A DNA stretch of 64,000 nt from Bin5 sp965200615 (GTDB taxonomy: Bacteria; Chloroflexota; Anaerolineae; Caldilineales; Caldilineaceae): NCBI GenBank assembly GCA_965200615.1, contig OZ241377.1:1612001-1676000 (forward strand). The letters are read 5' to 3'. Position 1 is the first letter of the stretch. Every line of letters starts with the position of its first letter. This document shows, piece by piece, positions 8,090 to 16,983 of this stretch. Position numbers and translations under genes: made by a program. The notes below the pieces were generated by a model. The model saw only the letters and a program-made list of their open reading frames with translations, searched no databases and had not been told where the DNA came from.

Positions 8090-9379
8090 TCAAATCTGCC
8101 GCGCCACCGCGGCCACCGCAGCAACCGTCTCGTCGACCACGTCCGCCGAATGCGCCGTCGACAGGAACCACGCGCCCCGCTCCAACGCGCGCACGCCTCG
8201 ATAGTGCAGCGCCTCCGTGAAGCGCACATAGCGCTCCTTATCCGCCTGCATTGAGCTGCGATAGTCGGTGACCTGCCCCTCCACGCCGAATCCTACGTGG
8301 AAGATCTGGGGGAATCCTTCAACGCGGGCCTGGATGTCCGCCGCGTCCAACGCCTCCCCAATGCCCGCCATCAGCCGCGCCCCCTGCCTGTCGAGCGCGG
8401 CAAACGTCTCCGGCTTCTCCAGTTCCTTAAGCGTCGCGACCAGCGCCGCCATGCACGCCGGATGCCCGTTGAACGTGCCGCCGTGCATCACATCCCCGCT
8501 CGCGAACAGCTCCATCAGGTCGGCGCGTCCCGCGAAGCAGGAGACCGGGAACCCACTCGCAATCGCCTTGCCAAAGGTCGCCAGGTCCGGCGTCACGCCG
8601 AAATGGGCCTGCGCGCCCCCGGGCGCAACCCGAAAGCCTGTGATCACCTCATCGAAGATAAGCACTGTGCCTGTTTCGGTGCACGCCCTACGCACGCCTT
8701 CCAGGTAACCGTCACCGGGAAAAACAGTACTCGTGTTGCACATCGCCGGCTCCATGATTACGCCCGCCACATCCCCGCGCTCAAGCCGCTTCTCCAACAG
8801 ATCCAGGTTGTTCCACGGCAGTATCTCCGTGTACAACCCGGCCTGCAGGTCCTGTCCCGCGCTCGCGGGAACCGCGTTCGGCGCCTCCTCAGGGCCGTAC
8901 TCCTCCGCGGTCGGCGCGATGCTCCATAAAATGTTGTCCATCCAGCCGTGGTAGTGCCCCTCGAACTTGATGATTACCGAACGCTGCGTAGCCGCCCGCG
9001 CCAGCCGGATCACCGCCTGCACCACCTCACTGCCCGCGCAACTGAAGCGCACCCGTTCTGCGCATGGTACCATCTCGCAGACCATCCTGGCCGCTTCCTG
9101 CTCAATCCGGCTCTGTCCCGCATAGAGGATGCCCGAACCCAGCTGTTTCTCCACCGCCTCCAACACCGGCGCCGGGTTGTGGCCCAGGATCATGGGTCCC
9201 ATGCCCAGGTAGTAATCGATCAGCCGGTTGCCGTCCGCGTCGTACAGGTAAGGGCCCTCGCCCCGCTCGAAAACCAGCGGCGTCGGCGCAATTCCCAGCC
9301 GGTAGTTACTGTTCACCCCGCCAGGCAGAGACTGCGATGCCTCGGCGATCAGTTGTCTCGATCCCTCAAAGGTCGTCAT
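8090..9379 (-). CDS. Class III PLP aminotransferase (GSAM-like)
   Basis: A pyridoxal-phosphate enzyme of fold type I, class III, most like glutamate-1-semialdehyde 2,1-aminomutase and related omega-transaminases. Visible features are LPGGVNSNYR near the N-terminus, the FEGHYHGWMD motif, the cofactor-binding Asp in LIFDEVITGFR (about 243) and the Schiff-base lysine in TFGKAIASG (about 271). I set the start at the ATG at 9379, which has AAGGA 9 nt upstream; an ATG nine bases further upstream has no room for a binding site. HemL proper acts in tetrapyrrole synthesis, but no other hem gene is nearby. The divergent PLP aminotransferase suggests amino-acid or amino-sugar metabolism instead. Confidence 0.85.
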   Translation of the reverse strand: MTTFEGSRQLIAEASQSLPGGVNSNYRLGIAPTPLVFERGEGPYLYDADGNRLIDYYLGMGPMILGHNPAPVLEAVEKQLGSGILYAGQSRIEQEAARMVCEMVPCAERVRFSCAGSEVVQAVIRLARAATQRSVIIKFEGHYHGWMDNILWSIAPTAEEYGPEEAPNAVPASAGQDLQAGLYTEILPWNNLDLLEKRLERGDVAGVIMEPAMCNTSTVFPGDGYLEGVRRACTETGTVLIFDEVITGFRVAPGGAQAHFGVTPDLATFGKAIASGFPVSCFAGRADLMELFASGDVMHGGTFNGHPACMAALVATLKELEKPETFAALDRQGARLMAGIGEALDAADIQARVEGFPQIFHVGFGVEGQVTDYRSSMQADKERYVRFTEALHYRGVRALERGAWFLSTAHSADVVDETVAAVAAVARQI

Positions 9380-9541
9380 CAAGCCCATTCCTTGTCTCGT
9401 GGTAACGATTCAGCCAAAGTCAATTCGCCCCTCCTTACACTCATCCGCAACCAACTGTCGTACCCGCTGACCACCGATCACTGCCGTTCCGCATTATCGC
9501 AGTTTCAGTCTGCCTGTACAACTGCGCGCAGGGTCGCACAA

Positions 9542-9570
9542 TTGCTTTTTTGTCTGTTGGCGGGTACTCT
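9542..9570 (+). promoter_or_regulatory. Putative sigma70-type promoter for the PLP aminotransferase
   Basis: TTGCTT (9542-9547) and TACTCT (9565-9570) are separated by 17 nt. They lie 56 nt upstream of the aminotransferase ATG at 9626. The match is moderate, and no clear counterpart was seen for the divergent class III gene. Confidence 0.35.
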
Positions 9571-9625
9571 TTTCCTACCTCAATCCTCATCGACCTCCCG
9601 ATTACAAGACAGTGGAGATTCGCTC

Positions 9626-10861
9626 ATGTCAACCAACAGTCAGCGCTCAGGCAGCGAACCCGCAGAGCAGTTCACCTGGGCCGGAATGTACGCCCGCAGT
9701 GCGGCTGAGCCGAAGGGCTTGGGCGCGGGGAAACGCGGCCGGTACGACTTCGCCGTCGCCTATCCCGATCCCGGCTCTCTGCCACTGGAAGGGCTTCTCG
9801 ATGGCCTGCGCCAGGCGATGGATGAGGAGGGTGGCGACCTCTCCCTCTACGCCAATCCCCAGGGCTATACGCCCCTGCGCGAGTTTGTGGCCGCCAAGCT
9901 GCAACGCGACAGAGCGATCAATGTGACCGCCGACGACATCATCCTCGCCGACGGCTCCAGCCAGCCCATCCATATGGTTGCCGAGACACTTCTGGATCCA
10001 GGCGACGTCGTCCTCACCGAGGATTTCGTCTACAGCGGCACGCTCAATACCCTGCGCCGTTTTCGCGCCGACCTGCGCGGCGTGGCAACCGACGAAGAGG
10101 GCATGATTCCAGCCGCTATCGAAGAGGCCATCCGCACAGCCAGCGCCGAGGGCAAAAAGCCCAAGCTGATCTACACCGTGCCTACTTTCCAGAACCCACA
10201 GGGCTGGACCATGACTCTGGCCCGCCGCAAGGCATTGGTGGCGCTTTCACAACAGTACGACGTCCCGATACTGGAGGATGACTGCTACGTGGACCTGCGT
10301 TACGAGGGCAACGACGTTACCTCGCTCCATTCTCTCGACGAGACCGGCCGCGTGCTCTACGTCGCCTCCTTTTCCAAGATCATCGCGCCGGGCATGCGCC
10401 TCGGGTACCTGACAGGCCCGCGGCAGTTCCTCGAACACGCGATCGGCGCAAAAAGCGGCGGCTCCGTAAACACCTTCGCCTCATGGGCCGTGCACCGCTT
10501 CTCCACCACCCATCTCTACAGCCACATCGAGGAAATCAACGACATCCAGAAAGATCGCCGCGACGCCATTCTTGACGCGCTTGATGAGAATTTCAGCGGC
10601 AGCGGCGCCACCTGGAGCCGGCCGCAGGGCGGGCTATTCATCTGGTTGCAACTCCCGGAGCACGTCGATCTGGCCGCAGTGCGCGACGACATTCTCGATG
10701 AGTATGACGTCGGCTATCATCCAGGGCCGCTCTTCGCCCCCGACGGCGTTTCCGGGAAGAACTGCGCACGGCTCTGCTTCGGCTACAATGAGCCTGAAGA
10801 GATCAAGGAAGGGATCCGTCGTCTGGCGACCGCCTTTCGTGCCAAAGGACTGATCCCGTAG
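9626..10861 (+). CDS. PLP-dependent aminotransferase, class I/II (2-aminoadipate type)
   Basis: A 411-residue fold type I aminotransferase resembling LysN/2-aminoadipate transaminase and the catalytic half of MocR regulators, but with no DNA-binding domain. Motifs in order are YANPQGYTPLREFVA (75-89), TVPTFQNPQGWTM (184-196), LEDDCYVDLRY (216-226, binding the cofactor) and the Schiff-base lysine Lys251 in SFSKIIAPGMRLGY. The frame is open far upstream, but similarity begins at the ATG at 9626, which has GGAG about 8 nt before it. It transfers amino groups between an amino acid and a 2-oxo acid; the actual substrate is not decidable from sequence. Confidence 0.88.
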   Translation: MSTNSQRSGSEPAEQFTWAGMYARSAAEPKGLGAGKRGRYDFAVAYPDPGSLPLEGLLDGLRQAMDEEGGDLSLYANPQGYTPLREFVAAKLQRDRAINVTADDIILADGSSQPIHMVAETLLDPGDVVLTEDFVYSGTLNTLRRFRADLRGVATDEEGMIPAAIEEAIRTASAEGKKPKLIYTVPTFQNPQGWTMTLARRKALVALSQQYDVPILEDDCYVDLRYEGNDVTSLHSLDETGRVLYVASFSKIIAPGMRLGYLTGPRQFLEHAIGAKSGGSVNTFASWAVHRFSTTHLYSHIEEINDIQKDRRDAILDALDENFSGSGATWSRPQGGLFIWLQLPEHVDLAAVRDDILDEYDVGYHPGPLFAPDGVSGKNCARLCFGYNEPEEIKEGIRRLATAFRAKGLIP

Positions 10862-11069
10862 TAGCCTGTGAAGTTGCCGGCAACCGGCCGCCGAAAACAG
10901 ACAACCGACTGGGAATCTTCCCCCACCTCCTCTATGCCGACAGCATCCACGGCGAACGATGCACCGCCTTCCCACCGGAGCAGGTGGATATTTCCGAAAT
11001 TCCAGGGCCGGGCCTCTTTCCCGCGGTAGATGAGACGCCAGCGCCTGTCGGCTGACCTCTGCGCCAGCC

Positions 11070-11903
11070 ATGCAGGCTCCGCACATCGAATATCACCCGC
11101 AAATGACAGGTCATCCTGCTCACGACGAACTCGTCCGGGAGGTGCGCTCCTGGTACATCTGCGACTATCCAGCTCTGGGCAAGGTCGTCGCGCGCCGCCG
11201 GTTCGGCTACTACAGCCGCATCCAACAGACCGACTACTGCGACGTCCACATTCTGGAACCGTTCGACCCGGCAGAGGCGCCCGCATTCATTGCAGATGTG
11301 CACACCTTCTACGGCCAGCGCCGCGTACACATCTTCACGCACGGCCAGGCTGTCGACACGCGGCTGTACCACGCGCTGGAGCAGGCCGGCTGCGCCCGCG
11401 GCGCCGACATTCTCTATCTGGCCCATGTGAATGAGGGCGTGCCTCCCAAGGCCGAGTCAGGCCCCGGGCGCATCGAGTCGGTTACGCCCGGCAATCTCCG
11501 GGACTATACAGTTACAAAGCTGAAGGGGTTTGCCGACAAAGAAGAGGAGCCGGACCCGGCTGCCGTCGGAGCCGATCTGGCAGTCCGCCGGGCGGACCTG
11601 AATGCCGGCGGGGCCTTCCTCATCGCCCGGGTCGGTGATGAAGCCGCAGGTATCATCGGTTGGTACGAGGGCCCCGACCGCTACATCTTCAACTTGGCGA
11701 CGCGGGCGCCCTTCCGCAATCAGGGCATCGCACGTCAACTGCTGTCCCGCGTGCTCGCAGACACCTACGCACTGGGCAAACGATCTCTCCTGATCAACAC
11801 GGATCCGGCAGATACGCCAGTACAGTTCTATCGTCGTCTGGGCTTCGTTGATGAGGTCTACTGGAAGGGAAAGTGGCTCTGGGAAGACTCTTCTTCCCGA
11901 TAG
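11070..11903 (+). CDS. GNAT family N-acetyltransferase
   Basis: A 277-residue protein whose C-terminal half is a GCN5-related acetyltransferase domain. Visible are the beta strands with GGAFLIARVGDEAAGIIGWY, the acetyl-CoA pyrophosphate loop RNQGIARQLL and the late strand PVQFYRRLGFVDE. The N-terminal about 130 residues are a poorly conserved region that may be a degenerate second GNAT-like fold. The acceptor substrate is unknown. The gene is preceded by 208 nt without recognisable coding content and converges on a lipoprotein gene 30 nt downstream. Confidence 0.78.
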   Translation: MQAPHIEYHPQMTGHPAHDELVREVRSWYICDYPALGKVVARRRFGYYSRIQQTDYCDVHILEPFDPAEAPAFIADVHTFYGQRRVHIFTHGQAVDTRLYHALEQAGCARGADILYLAHVNEGVPPKAESGPGRIESVTPGNLRDYTVTKLKGFADKEEEPDPAAVGADLAVRRADLNAGGAFLIARVGDEAAGIIGWYEGPDRYIFNLATRAPFRNQGIARQLLSRVLADTYALGKRSLLINTDPADTPVQFYRRLGFVDEVYWKGKWLWEDSSSR

Positions 11904-11933
11904 CGGGCGGTCGGCCGCTTGCCGTCATCTGTT

Positions 11934-12449
11934 TCACTGGGGTAGAGGCAGTTCAGAGTATTCGAGGTTGCCCAGGTCGGTCATTTCGTCGTCTGTTATC
12001 TCAAAGAGAACCGCGTCAAGCGTACCCTCCTGGTACAACAGGAAGGAACTCATCACGATGTCGAGAATGAGGCCGTACCGTCCGGATTCGAGGTCCTCAA
12101 ACACGAAGCGGCCGCTGGCATCGGTATAGGTAATCGGCGCAGTCGACGGGTCGTACGCGACAACCCGCTCCTTGCCCTCATCATCACTCAACGTCTCACC
12201 GATCGCGAGCTTCACATCGGCCACCGGCTGAAAGCCATCCTCCGTTTTCAAGAGGAGCACCCCGGTCAGAGCGCCGCTGCCAGTCGCGTTCTCTGGCGAT
12301 GAACTTGTCGAATCCGAGCCCGTTCCGCTGCCCGCCCTGCTGTCCCGTCCTGCTGTCGTCAGAGAAGAGGTCTGCTCTTCCCCGGGAATGCCGCCGCTGC
12401 ACCCCAGGAACAACAGGATTGTAATGAGAATATACGTCTGACGTTTCAT
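11934..12449 (-). CDS. Predicted lipoprotein with carboxypeptidase-regulatory-like domain
   Basis: A 171-residue exported protein. From the ATG at 12449 it opens with MKRQTYILITILLFLGC, a signal peptide with a lipobox (LFLGC), so it should be lipid-anchored. A Ser/Gly/Thr-rich spacer of about 40 residues follows. Then comes a beta-sandwich containing the SGRFVFEDLESGRYGL signature typical of CarboxypepD_reg-like (prealbumin-like) domains, which are usually surface adhesion or stalk modules. An earlier in-frame start would bury the signal peptide, so I rejected it. It lies 57 nt downstream of another secreted protein on the same strand, probably as one transcription unit. Confidence 0.75.
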   Translation of the reverse strand: MKRQTYILITILLFLGCSGGIPGEEQTSSLTTAGRDSRAGSGTGSDSTSSSPENATGSGALTGVLLLKTEDGFQPVADVKLAIGETLSDDEGKERVVAYDPSTAPITYTDASGRFVFEDLESGRYGLILDIVMSSFLLYQEGTLDAVLFEITDDEMTDLGNLEYSELPLPQ

Positions 12450-12506
12450 GAGCTTGTACCCGCAACGAGCAGTGAAACGCGTTCCCGCCTCCCTCACACT
12501 TAATCG

Positions 12507-13844
12507 TTACTGATTGATCGCCTCGTACACCTGGAACTGGTCGTCCGTAGCGCCAGTCTTCAACTGGTTAACCACCGCTATGATTTTGGCGCCGTCAGCC
12601 GTAGCCCTGCAGGTGGCGCTGCCCACATAGCCGTTCTGAATCTTGTTCGCCTGCAAGTCCGTCAAAGTCTCATTCGGTTGCAGTGTCCCCGTGACCGTGT
12701 AGGTCGTGTCGGTGAAACTGCACGCCACCGCGGTCTCTGACGACCCTACGTTCATCACATTGATGCTGGTGAAAAAACCGGCGTTGCGGTCGTTGATTGT
12801 AGGCATGCGCACAGCGCTCGTGGCATCGTCCGGATCAAAGCTGCCGTAAGCCGCGAACTGGGTTAAGGGTGAACTTCCGGCTCGTTGACTGACAACCGCC
12901 GCCAGAGGCTGACTCGCGCTGTTTGCGGTTACATAGCCGGAGCCGATAAACTTCTCGCCGCCCGAGCAGGTGGAATTGGCGCCGCTCTCAAAGGCGCCAC
13001 CCGCAAAAGTAACCGTCTGCCCGGCAGCGATCGTCTGCGTTTCCGTGCAGGCGCTGCCCGCCGCCGACGGCATGTAGGATACCGTTACACTGGTGTCCGT
13101 GTCGCCCGTATTCTGTATCTGAATATCGGTGTTGATGCCGTTATTGTTGGCGTTCACCAGGGGTATTGCCGGATTGACAGCGCCGCTGGCGAACCCGTTG
13201 TAGGCCGCCATTGAGGCCGTATCTTCCAGAAACGCGACCACGACGACAGGCTCGTCGCTTGTCACCTTGGCTGAGAAGAGATTACTCGTGTGCGGCTCCT
13301 GTTTCTGATAGAAATTATGTGAAGCGTAGGCTGCCAGCGTGATGTTCGTCGTGATTCCGTCGCTGTAATTCACCGTCACATTCGTAGAAGACGGGTTGGG
13401 ATTCTGCAGAGCAAACCAGCTGTTGAAGCCTCCATCACTGTTCGCCATCAGCAGGGGCAGGTAGACAGTTGTGCTGCCCTGACTTTCTCCTACGTACGTT
13501 CCTCCCGCCGTCAGCGCACTGTTCATCATGTTGCTGAGCGCGGCGACCGGCTGATCCGATGAGATCACAACCGATCCGCTGAATCCCTCCTGCACCGGCA
13601 GTGTGAAGTAGATCTTTGAACGGTCGCGCTCGATGATATCAGTCAGCGTCTTCTCCAGGCTGCCATCCTGCCTGTAAAAGGCCAGGATGATATTGGCCGT
13701 GGATTGACTCATGTTGTAGGTCTGAATCGTAGACTTGTAGCCGGGAAACTGCCCCTGGGCATGAGTGTGCGTATAGCCTATGACGAAGGCAAATACCAGT
13801 GCCAGCGCAACTGTGACAAAGGCAAGACGCTGTTTCCGTTTCAT
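12507..13844 (-). CDS. Secreted surface protein, function unknown
   Basis: A 445-residue exported protein. The ATG at 13844 gives a classic signal peptide: MKRKQR, a hydrophobic core LAFVTVALALVFAFVIGY, and a probable cleavage after THAQG. The mature part is rich in Ser, Thr, Asn, Ala and Val. It consists of repeated beta-strand segments in which phrases like VYLPLLMANSDGGFNSWFALQNPNPSSTNVTVNYSDG recur loosely (AIPLVNANNNGINTDIQIQNTGDTDTSVTVSY; VRMPTINDRNAGFFTSINVMNVGSSETAVACSF). This indicates three or more related immunoglobulin-like modules. There is no membrane anchor or sorting signal at the C-terminus. GGAG sits about 11 nt upstream of the start. I infer an extracellular or cell-surface structural role. 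Confidence 0.72.
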   Translation of the reverse strand: MKRKQRLAFVTVALALVFAFVIGYTHTHAQGQFPGYKSTIQTYNMSQSTANIILAFYRQDGSLEKTLTDIIERDRSKIYFTLPVQEGFSGSVVISSDQPVAALSNMMNSALTAGGTYVGESQGSTTVYLPLLMANSDGGFNSWFALQNPNPSSTNVTVNYSDGITTNITLAAYASHNFYQKQEPHTSNLFSAKVTSDEPVVVVAFLEDTASMAAYNGFASGAVNPAIPLVNANNNGINTDIQIQNTGDTDTSVTVSYMPSAAGSACTETQTIAAGQTVTFAGGAFESGANSTCSGGEKFIGSGYVTANSASQPLAAVVSQRAGSSPLTQFAAYGSFDPDDATSAVRMPTINDRNAGFFTSINVMNVGSSETAVACSFTDTTYTVTGTLQPNETLTDLQANKIQNGYVGSATCRATADGAKIIAVVNQLKTGATDDQFQVYEAINQ

Positions 13845-14208
13845 TTCTCTGCACTGCTCCTTCCACAATAGGTTACGCACCGCGCCGCAAAATCAGGGGA
13901 ATGAACTTTCATTATAGTATTTCAGTGTAGTGTAACAAAGTCATGCCGTCAACAACTATCCGGTCGGCGCATACGAACCTCGGAGGGCGCGCGACCGCGT
14001 ATCGTCTGCCCTGCGTCGCGCGCAGAACAGGTTCTCCCGCTATGTATCATCTGCATGCTGAAAGGGCCGCCACCCCTTGTCGCGCGCAGCGACTCGGGTC
14101 AGCCTCAGGAGGGATAGGACTGCCTTGCGCGGCCAGATCGGTTCGCCGCAGTTCCGACGCCGTCCAGGAAGCGCAATGGGACCGCGAATCGACCTCGCAG
14201 ACAGGATG
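13845..14208. other. Intergenic region without recognised features
   Basis: This is 364 nt between the end of prephenate dehydrogenase and the start of the surface protein gene, both on the minus strand. Frames are open on both strands only because of high GC, and none looks like protein. The AT-rich part nearest the surface protein (about 13895-13940) is the likely promoter area, but no convincing -35/-10 pair was found. Confidence 0.5.
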
Positions 14209-15222
14209 CTATCGCTTTGTCCGCGGATCTCTGTCTCCGCGTCCAGGATCGCGGCGGCCTGCCCGCCCGCGCAGAAGACTGCCGAAAAACATCTGGCCCA
14301 GAGAATTGCCGTAATCCTCGCGTGAGGTCGGCTCCGTCAGACGATCCCAATCGCGCAGCTTCGCGTCTCGCTCCCACTTGGCCCGGCCCTCCACCAGTCC
14401 ATCCAGCGCCTCCTCCAGCGGCTTGGCGTCCTCGGCGGACAGGTGCTCGCGCCACGTTTCCAGCAGCCCGGAAAACAGGTTCATCCGTTGCAGAATCGTA
14501 TCGCGATTGGCGAACAGTGAGGCGGCCAGCTCCGCCGGACTGGCGTCCAATGTCGTACTGAGGGCGAAGCGGCGCCCGGCCAGCTTCTGGCTCTCATTCC
14601 AGCCGGGGGCATCGAACGCACCTTGGAAGAGAGCCGCTGCCAGGATTTCGGGCAGCTGTTCCACCGCCGCCACAATGCCATCATGTTCGAGCGGATCAAT
14701 ATAGAGGGGCTTCGCGCCCAGCCGAGCCAGCAGATTGCTTACCAGTTCCAGCGCGCTGGATTCGGTCTGCGTGGCCGCGCCAATGCAGAAAGTGCTGTCC
14801 TTGAACAGATCGCTGCGCGGCTCCGGTTGGCTGCTGATGTCAACATATACCGGCCGGCCCGCGACAAAGTGGATACCTTCCGGCAGGTTGTCGGACGCAA
14901 TCTCGAGCGCCGGCTGCATCACTGCCCCGATTCCCAGTATCACCGCGCCCTCAGCCACATCCTCGCGGATGTGCTGCAAAAACTCCTGCAGTTCCGACAG
15001 TGGTTCGGTGGCGATGACCAGGCTCGCGCTGTCGCAAGCCGAATGCAGATTCCACGTGGTCGAGTCGATCGCGCCCAGCTGCTTGGCCTCATTCATTTGC
15101 GAAGGCTCGCGGTCATGGCCGATGACCTGGTAGTTGCCCGCATTTTCCCGTAACGAAAGACCGATGCTGGTCCCAATCAAGTCCAGCCCAACAATCGTGA
15201 TTCTTGCTGTCGTTTCTGCCAT
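14209..15222 (-). CDS. Prephenate dehydrogenase-like protein (TyrA family)
   Basis: An NAD(P)-dependent enzyme expected to convert prephenate to 4-hydroxyphenylpyruvate for tyrosine synthesis. The Rossmann motif is ITIVGLDLIGTSIGLSL (residues 8-24). The helical dimerisation domain contains LEHDGIVAAVEQLPEILAAAL, which aligns with the family HDxxxAxxSHLPHxxA region. The Ser-His of that motif is replaced by Glu-Gln, an unusual feature. The C-terminal tail is Arg-rich (GRAGRRDPGRGDRDPRTKR) and looks like a read-through extension. At 337 residues it is slightly longer than usual. No other aromatic-amino-acid gene is nearby, so the assignment rests on the fold and could be another TyrA-like dehydrogenase. 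Confidence 0.72.
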   Translation of the reverse strand: MAETTARITIVGLDLIGTSIGLSLRENAGNYQVIGHDREPSQMNEAKQLGAIDSTTWNLHSACDSASLVIATEPLSELQEFLQHIREDVAEGAVILGIGAVMQPALEIASDNLPEGIHFVAGRPVYVDISSQPEPRSDLFKDSTFCIGAATQTESSALELVSNLLARLGAKPLYIDPLEHDGIVAAVEQLPEILAAALFQGAFDAPGWNESQKLAGRRFALSTTLDASPAELAASLFANRDTILQRMNLFSGLLETWREHLSAEDAKPLEEALDGLVEGRAKWERDAKLRDWDRLTEPTSREDYGNSLGQMFFGSLLRGRAGRRDPGRGDRDPRTKR

Positions 15223-15425
15223 GAGTTGCCGTCCTGAATGTTATCAAAATCGCGCCCCGGTCCGCGCGCCGATTTCGTCCCGGATAGAGGGCCGGTCTGG
15301 ATCTGCCATTGAAAGACGGCAAGGTCCCGCCTGATTTGGCAGACGCCGCCGGAAGAAACCGTTCCGGCGCATTCAGCCTCCGGTCCTGCCCTGCCTCGAA
15401 CCCCGTGTCACGGCGTCCGTTGGGA

Positions 15426-16043
15426 TCAGTTCTGGCTGTCAGCCCACTGCAGCGCGGCCAGCAGGCGCATTCGATCCTCTGCCGCCCCTTGCCGCCCGCT
15501 GCCCTCCGCCCATCGTGTCTCCGAATCGTCCGCCGAAGTCAACACAGCCTCCGGCCGTCCTGTCTTGTCCTGATGATGGGCGATCAACCAGCAAGTAAGC
15601 GGGCTGCATCCATCCACATCGGCCCAACGCGCGCCAATGCGCGGATGCGTCAAATGAACATGCAGAAGGTAGCGCCAGCCGCCGGTCGAATCCTTTGCGG
15701 TCAGGCGGACGGCGAGCCCGGGCGCCATCGTCTCCATCAAGACAAGCGCTGTCCGCACCCACGCGTTGAGTGACAGACCGGCCTTTGCGGCCGCCAGCTT
15801 GCCCGCATCGTGGAGCAGCGCCGCCGCCGCCAGGTCCGGATCATCCCAGCCGGCGCGCTGCAAGGTGGTCCAGACGTTCAAGCTGTGTCGCTGGGCATCC
15901 ACCGGCATCTGCTGAAAGCGGGTCAGCCCGGCGGTTGGAAGAAATTGGGCTGCCTGCTGCAGCTCCTCAGCCGAAACGGAAGCGGTAATGCCGCGCACGA
16001 ATTGGCGTATGCGTCGCGTAATCCTGCGGGCCGTACCCTGCAT
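15426..16043 (-). CDS. HD-domain phosphohydrolase
   Basis: A 205-residue protein with the HD metal-dependent phosphohydrolase signature. The ligands visible in order are RHSLNVW (His53), LLHDAGK (His78-Asp79), a third His in LLHVHLTHPRIGA and a further IAHHQDK motif. Family members cleave nucleotide or cyclic-nucleotide phosphates, but the substrate is unknown. The spacing from prephenate dehydrogenase downstream and the site-2 protease upstream is about 200 nt each, so cotranscription is not obvious. Confidence 0.8.
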   Translation of the reverse strand: MQGTARRITRRIRQFVRGITASVSAEELQQAAQFLPTAGLTRFQQMPVDAQRHSLNVWTTLQRAGWDDPDLAAAALLHDAGKLAAAKAGLSLNAWVRTALVLMETMAPGLAVRLTAKDSTGGWRYLLHVHLTHPRIGARWADVDGCSPLTCWLIAHHQDKTGRPEAVLTSADDSETRWAEGSGRQGAAEDRMRLLAALQWADSQN

Positions 16044-16244
16044 CTGTCAATCCAGTCCAACTCCTGTCGCCCCATCATACTCAATCACTGCCCCCCACCC
16101 AAATGGGCAACAGCCGCCGCATCCTTCATCCCCCAGACCACAAATCAACCGCGTAGCGACTCATCCCCGATCAATTCTCCACCCAGAATGACCCGAGCGA
16201 GGCCTTCTCTCACTCCTCTCTCCTCGCCACTGACCACTGCCGTT

Positions 16245-16961
16245 TCAGCCCCCGAAAGCAAGAAAAAGCCACCTGACGATCTGACCGGCCAGGCCGCTGA
16301 TAAAGCCGCCTCCGAGATAGATCGCCGCCAGCAAAATGATGAAGCCATAACGGCCCAGGGCCATGCGCAGCTGAAAATTATCGCCGGGCAGAAGGGCGAA
16401 CAGTATATGGGAGCCATCCAGCGGCGGAATCGGGATCAGATTGAAGACAAACAGCAGCGTGTTGATCCAGACGAAAAAGCGCAGAAATCGTTCCAGCATG
16501 GGGACGTCGGCGAACGGGACAAGGAATGCTCCCACCGCAGCCAGCACCAGATTGCTGACAGGGCCCGCCGCCGCCACCAGAACTGTCCCCAATCGCACGT
16601 CTACGTCAATGTTGCCGGGATTCCACTGCACCGGCTTGGCCCAACCGAATCCGGTAAAAAGGATTAAGAGAGCGCCAAACGGATCGATATGGGCGATAGG
16701 ATTGAAAGTGTAGCGCCCCTGCATGCGCGGCGTGGGGTCACCCAACTGCACGGCCATCGCAGCATGCGCCATTTCGTGGACCGGTAAAGCAACCAGAATG
16801 ATCACCGCGACCGCGACGAGCCACAATGGATCGCCCATTCGCCCCAGGGAACTGCCCCCGGACAGAAGCGCAAAGAGGACCAGAATCCCAACGACCCCGA
16901 TACCGATCTGCTGCCCGCGGCTGAGGGCGTTCCAGCCCCGGCTGCCAGAACCTTGATACAT
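16245..16961 (-). CDS. Site-2 protease family protein (peptidase M50)
   Basis: A membrane-embedded zinc metalloprotease of the compact rhomboid-domain-free S2P type. Visible are the HEMAH zinc motif at 62-66 within a hydrophobic helix and the partner aspartate motif NLIPIPPLDGSH in a later helix. At least five hydrophobic segments are seen in 238 residues. I placed the start at the ATG at 16961, where GGAG lies 7 nt upstream; an upstream in-frame start would add an implausible polar stretch. It begins 22 nt after the membrane glycosyltransferase ends, so the two are probably cotranscribed. The substrate (an anti-sigma factor or other membrane peptide) is unknown. Confidence 0.88.
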   Translation of the reverse strand: MYQGSGSRGWNALSRGQQIGIGVVGILVLFALLSGGSSLGRMGDPLWLVAVAVIILVALPVHEMAHAAMAVQLGDPTPRMQGRYTFNPIAHIDPFGALLILFTGFGWAKPVQWNPGNIDVDVRLGTVLVAAAGPVSNLVLAAVGAFLVPFADVPMLERFLRFFVWINTLLFVFNLIPIPPLDGSHILFALLPGDNFQLRMALGRYGFIILLAAIYLGGGFISGLAGQIVRWLFLAFGG

Positions 16962-16983
16962 GTCACTACTCCAGATACCCGCG

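Noticed and set aside
8297..8929. Long plus-strand frame opposite the class III aminotransferase
   Set aside because: It is the high-GC antisense shadow of a clear aminotransferase. The composition is Arg/His-rich with no motif.
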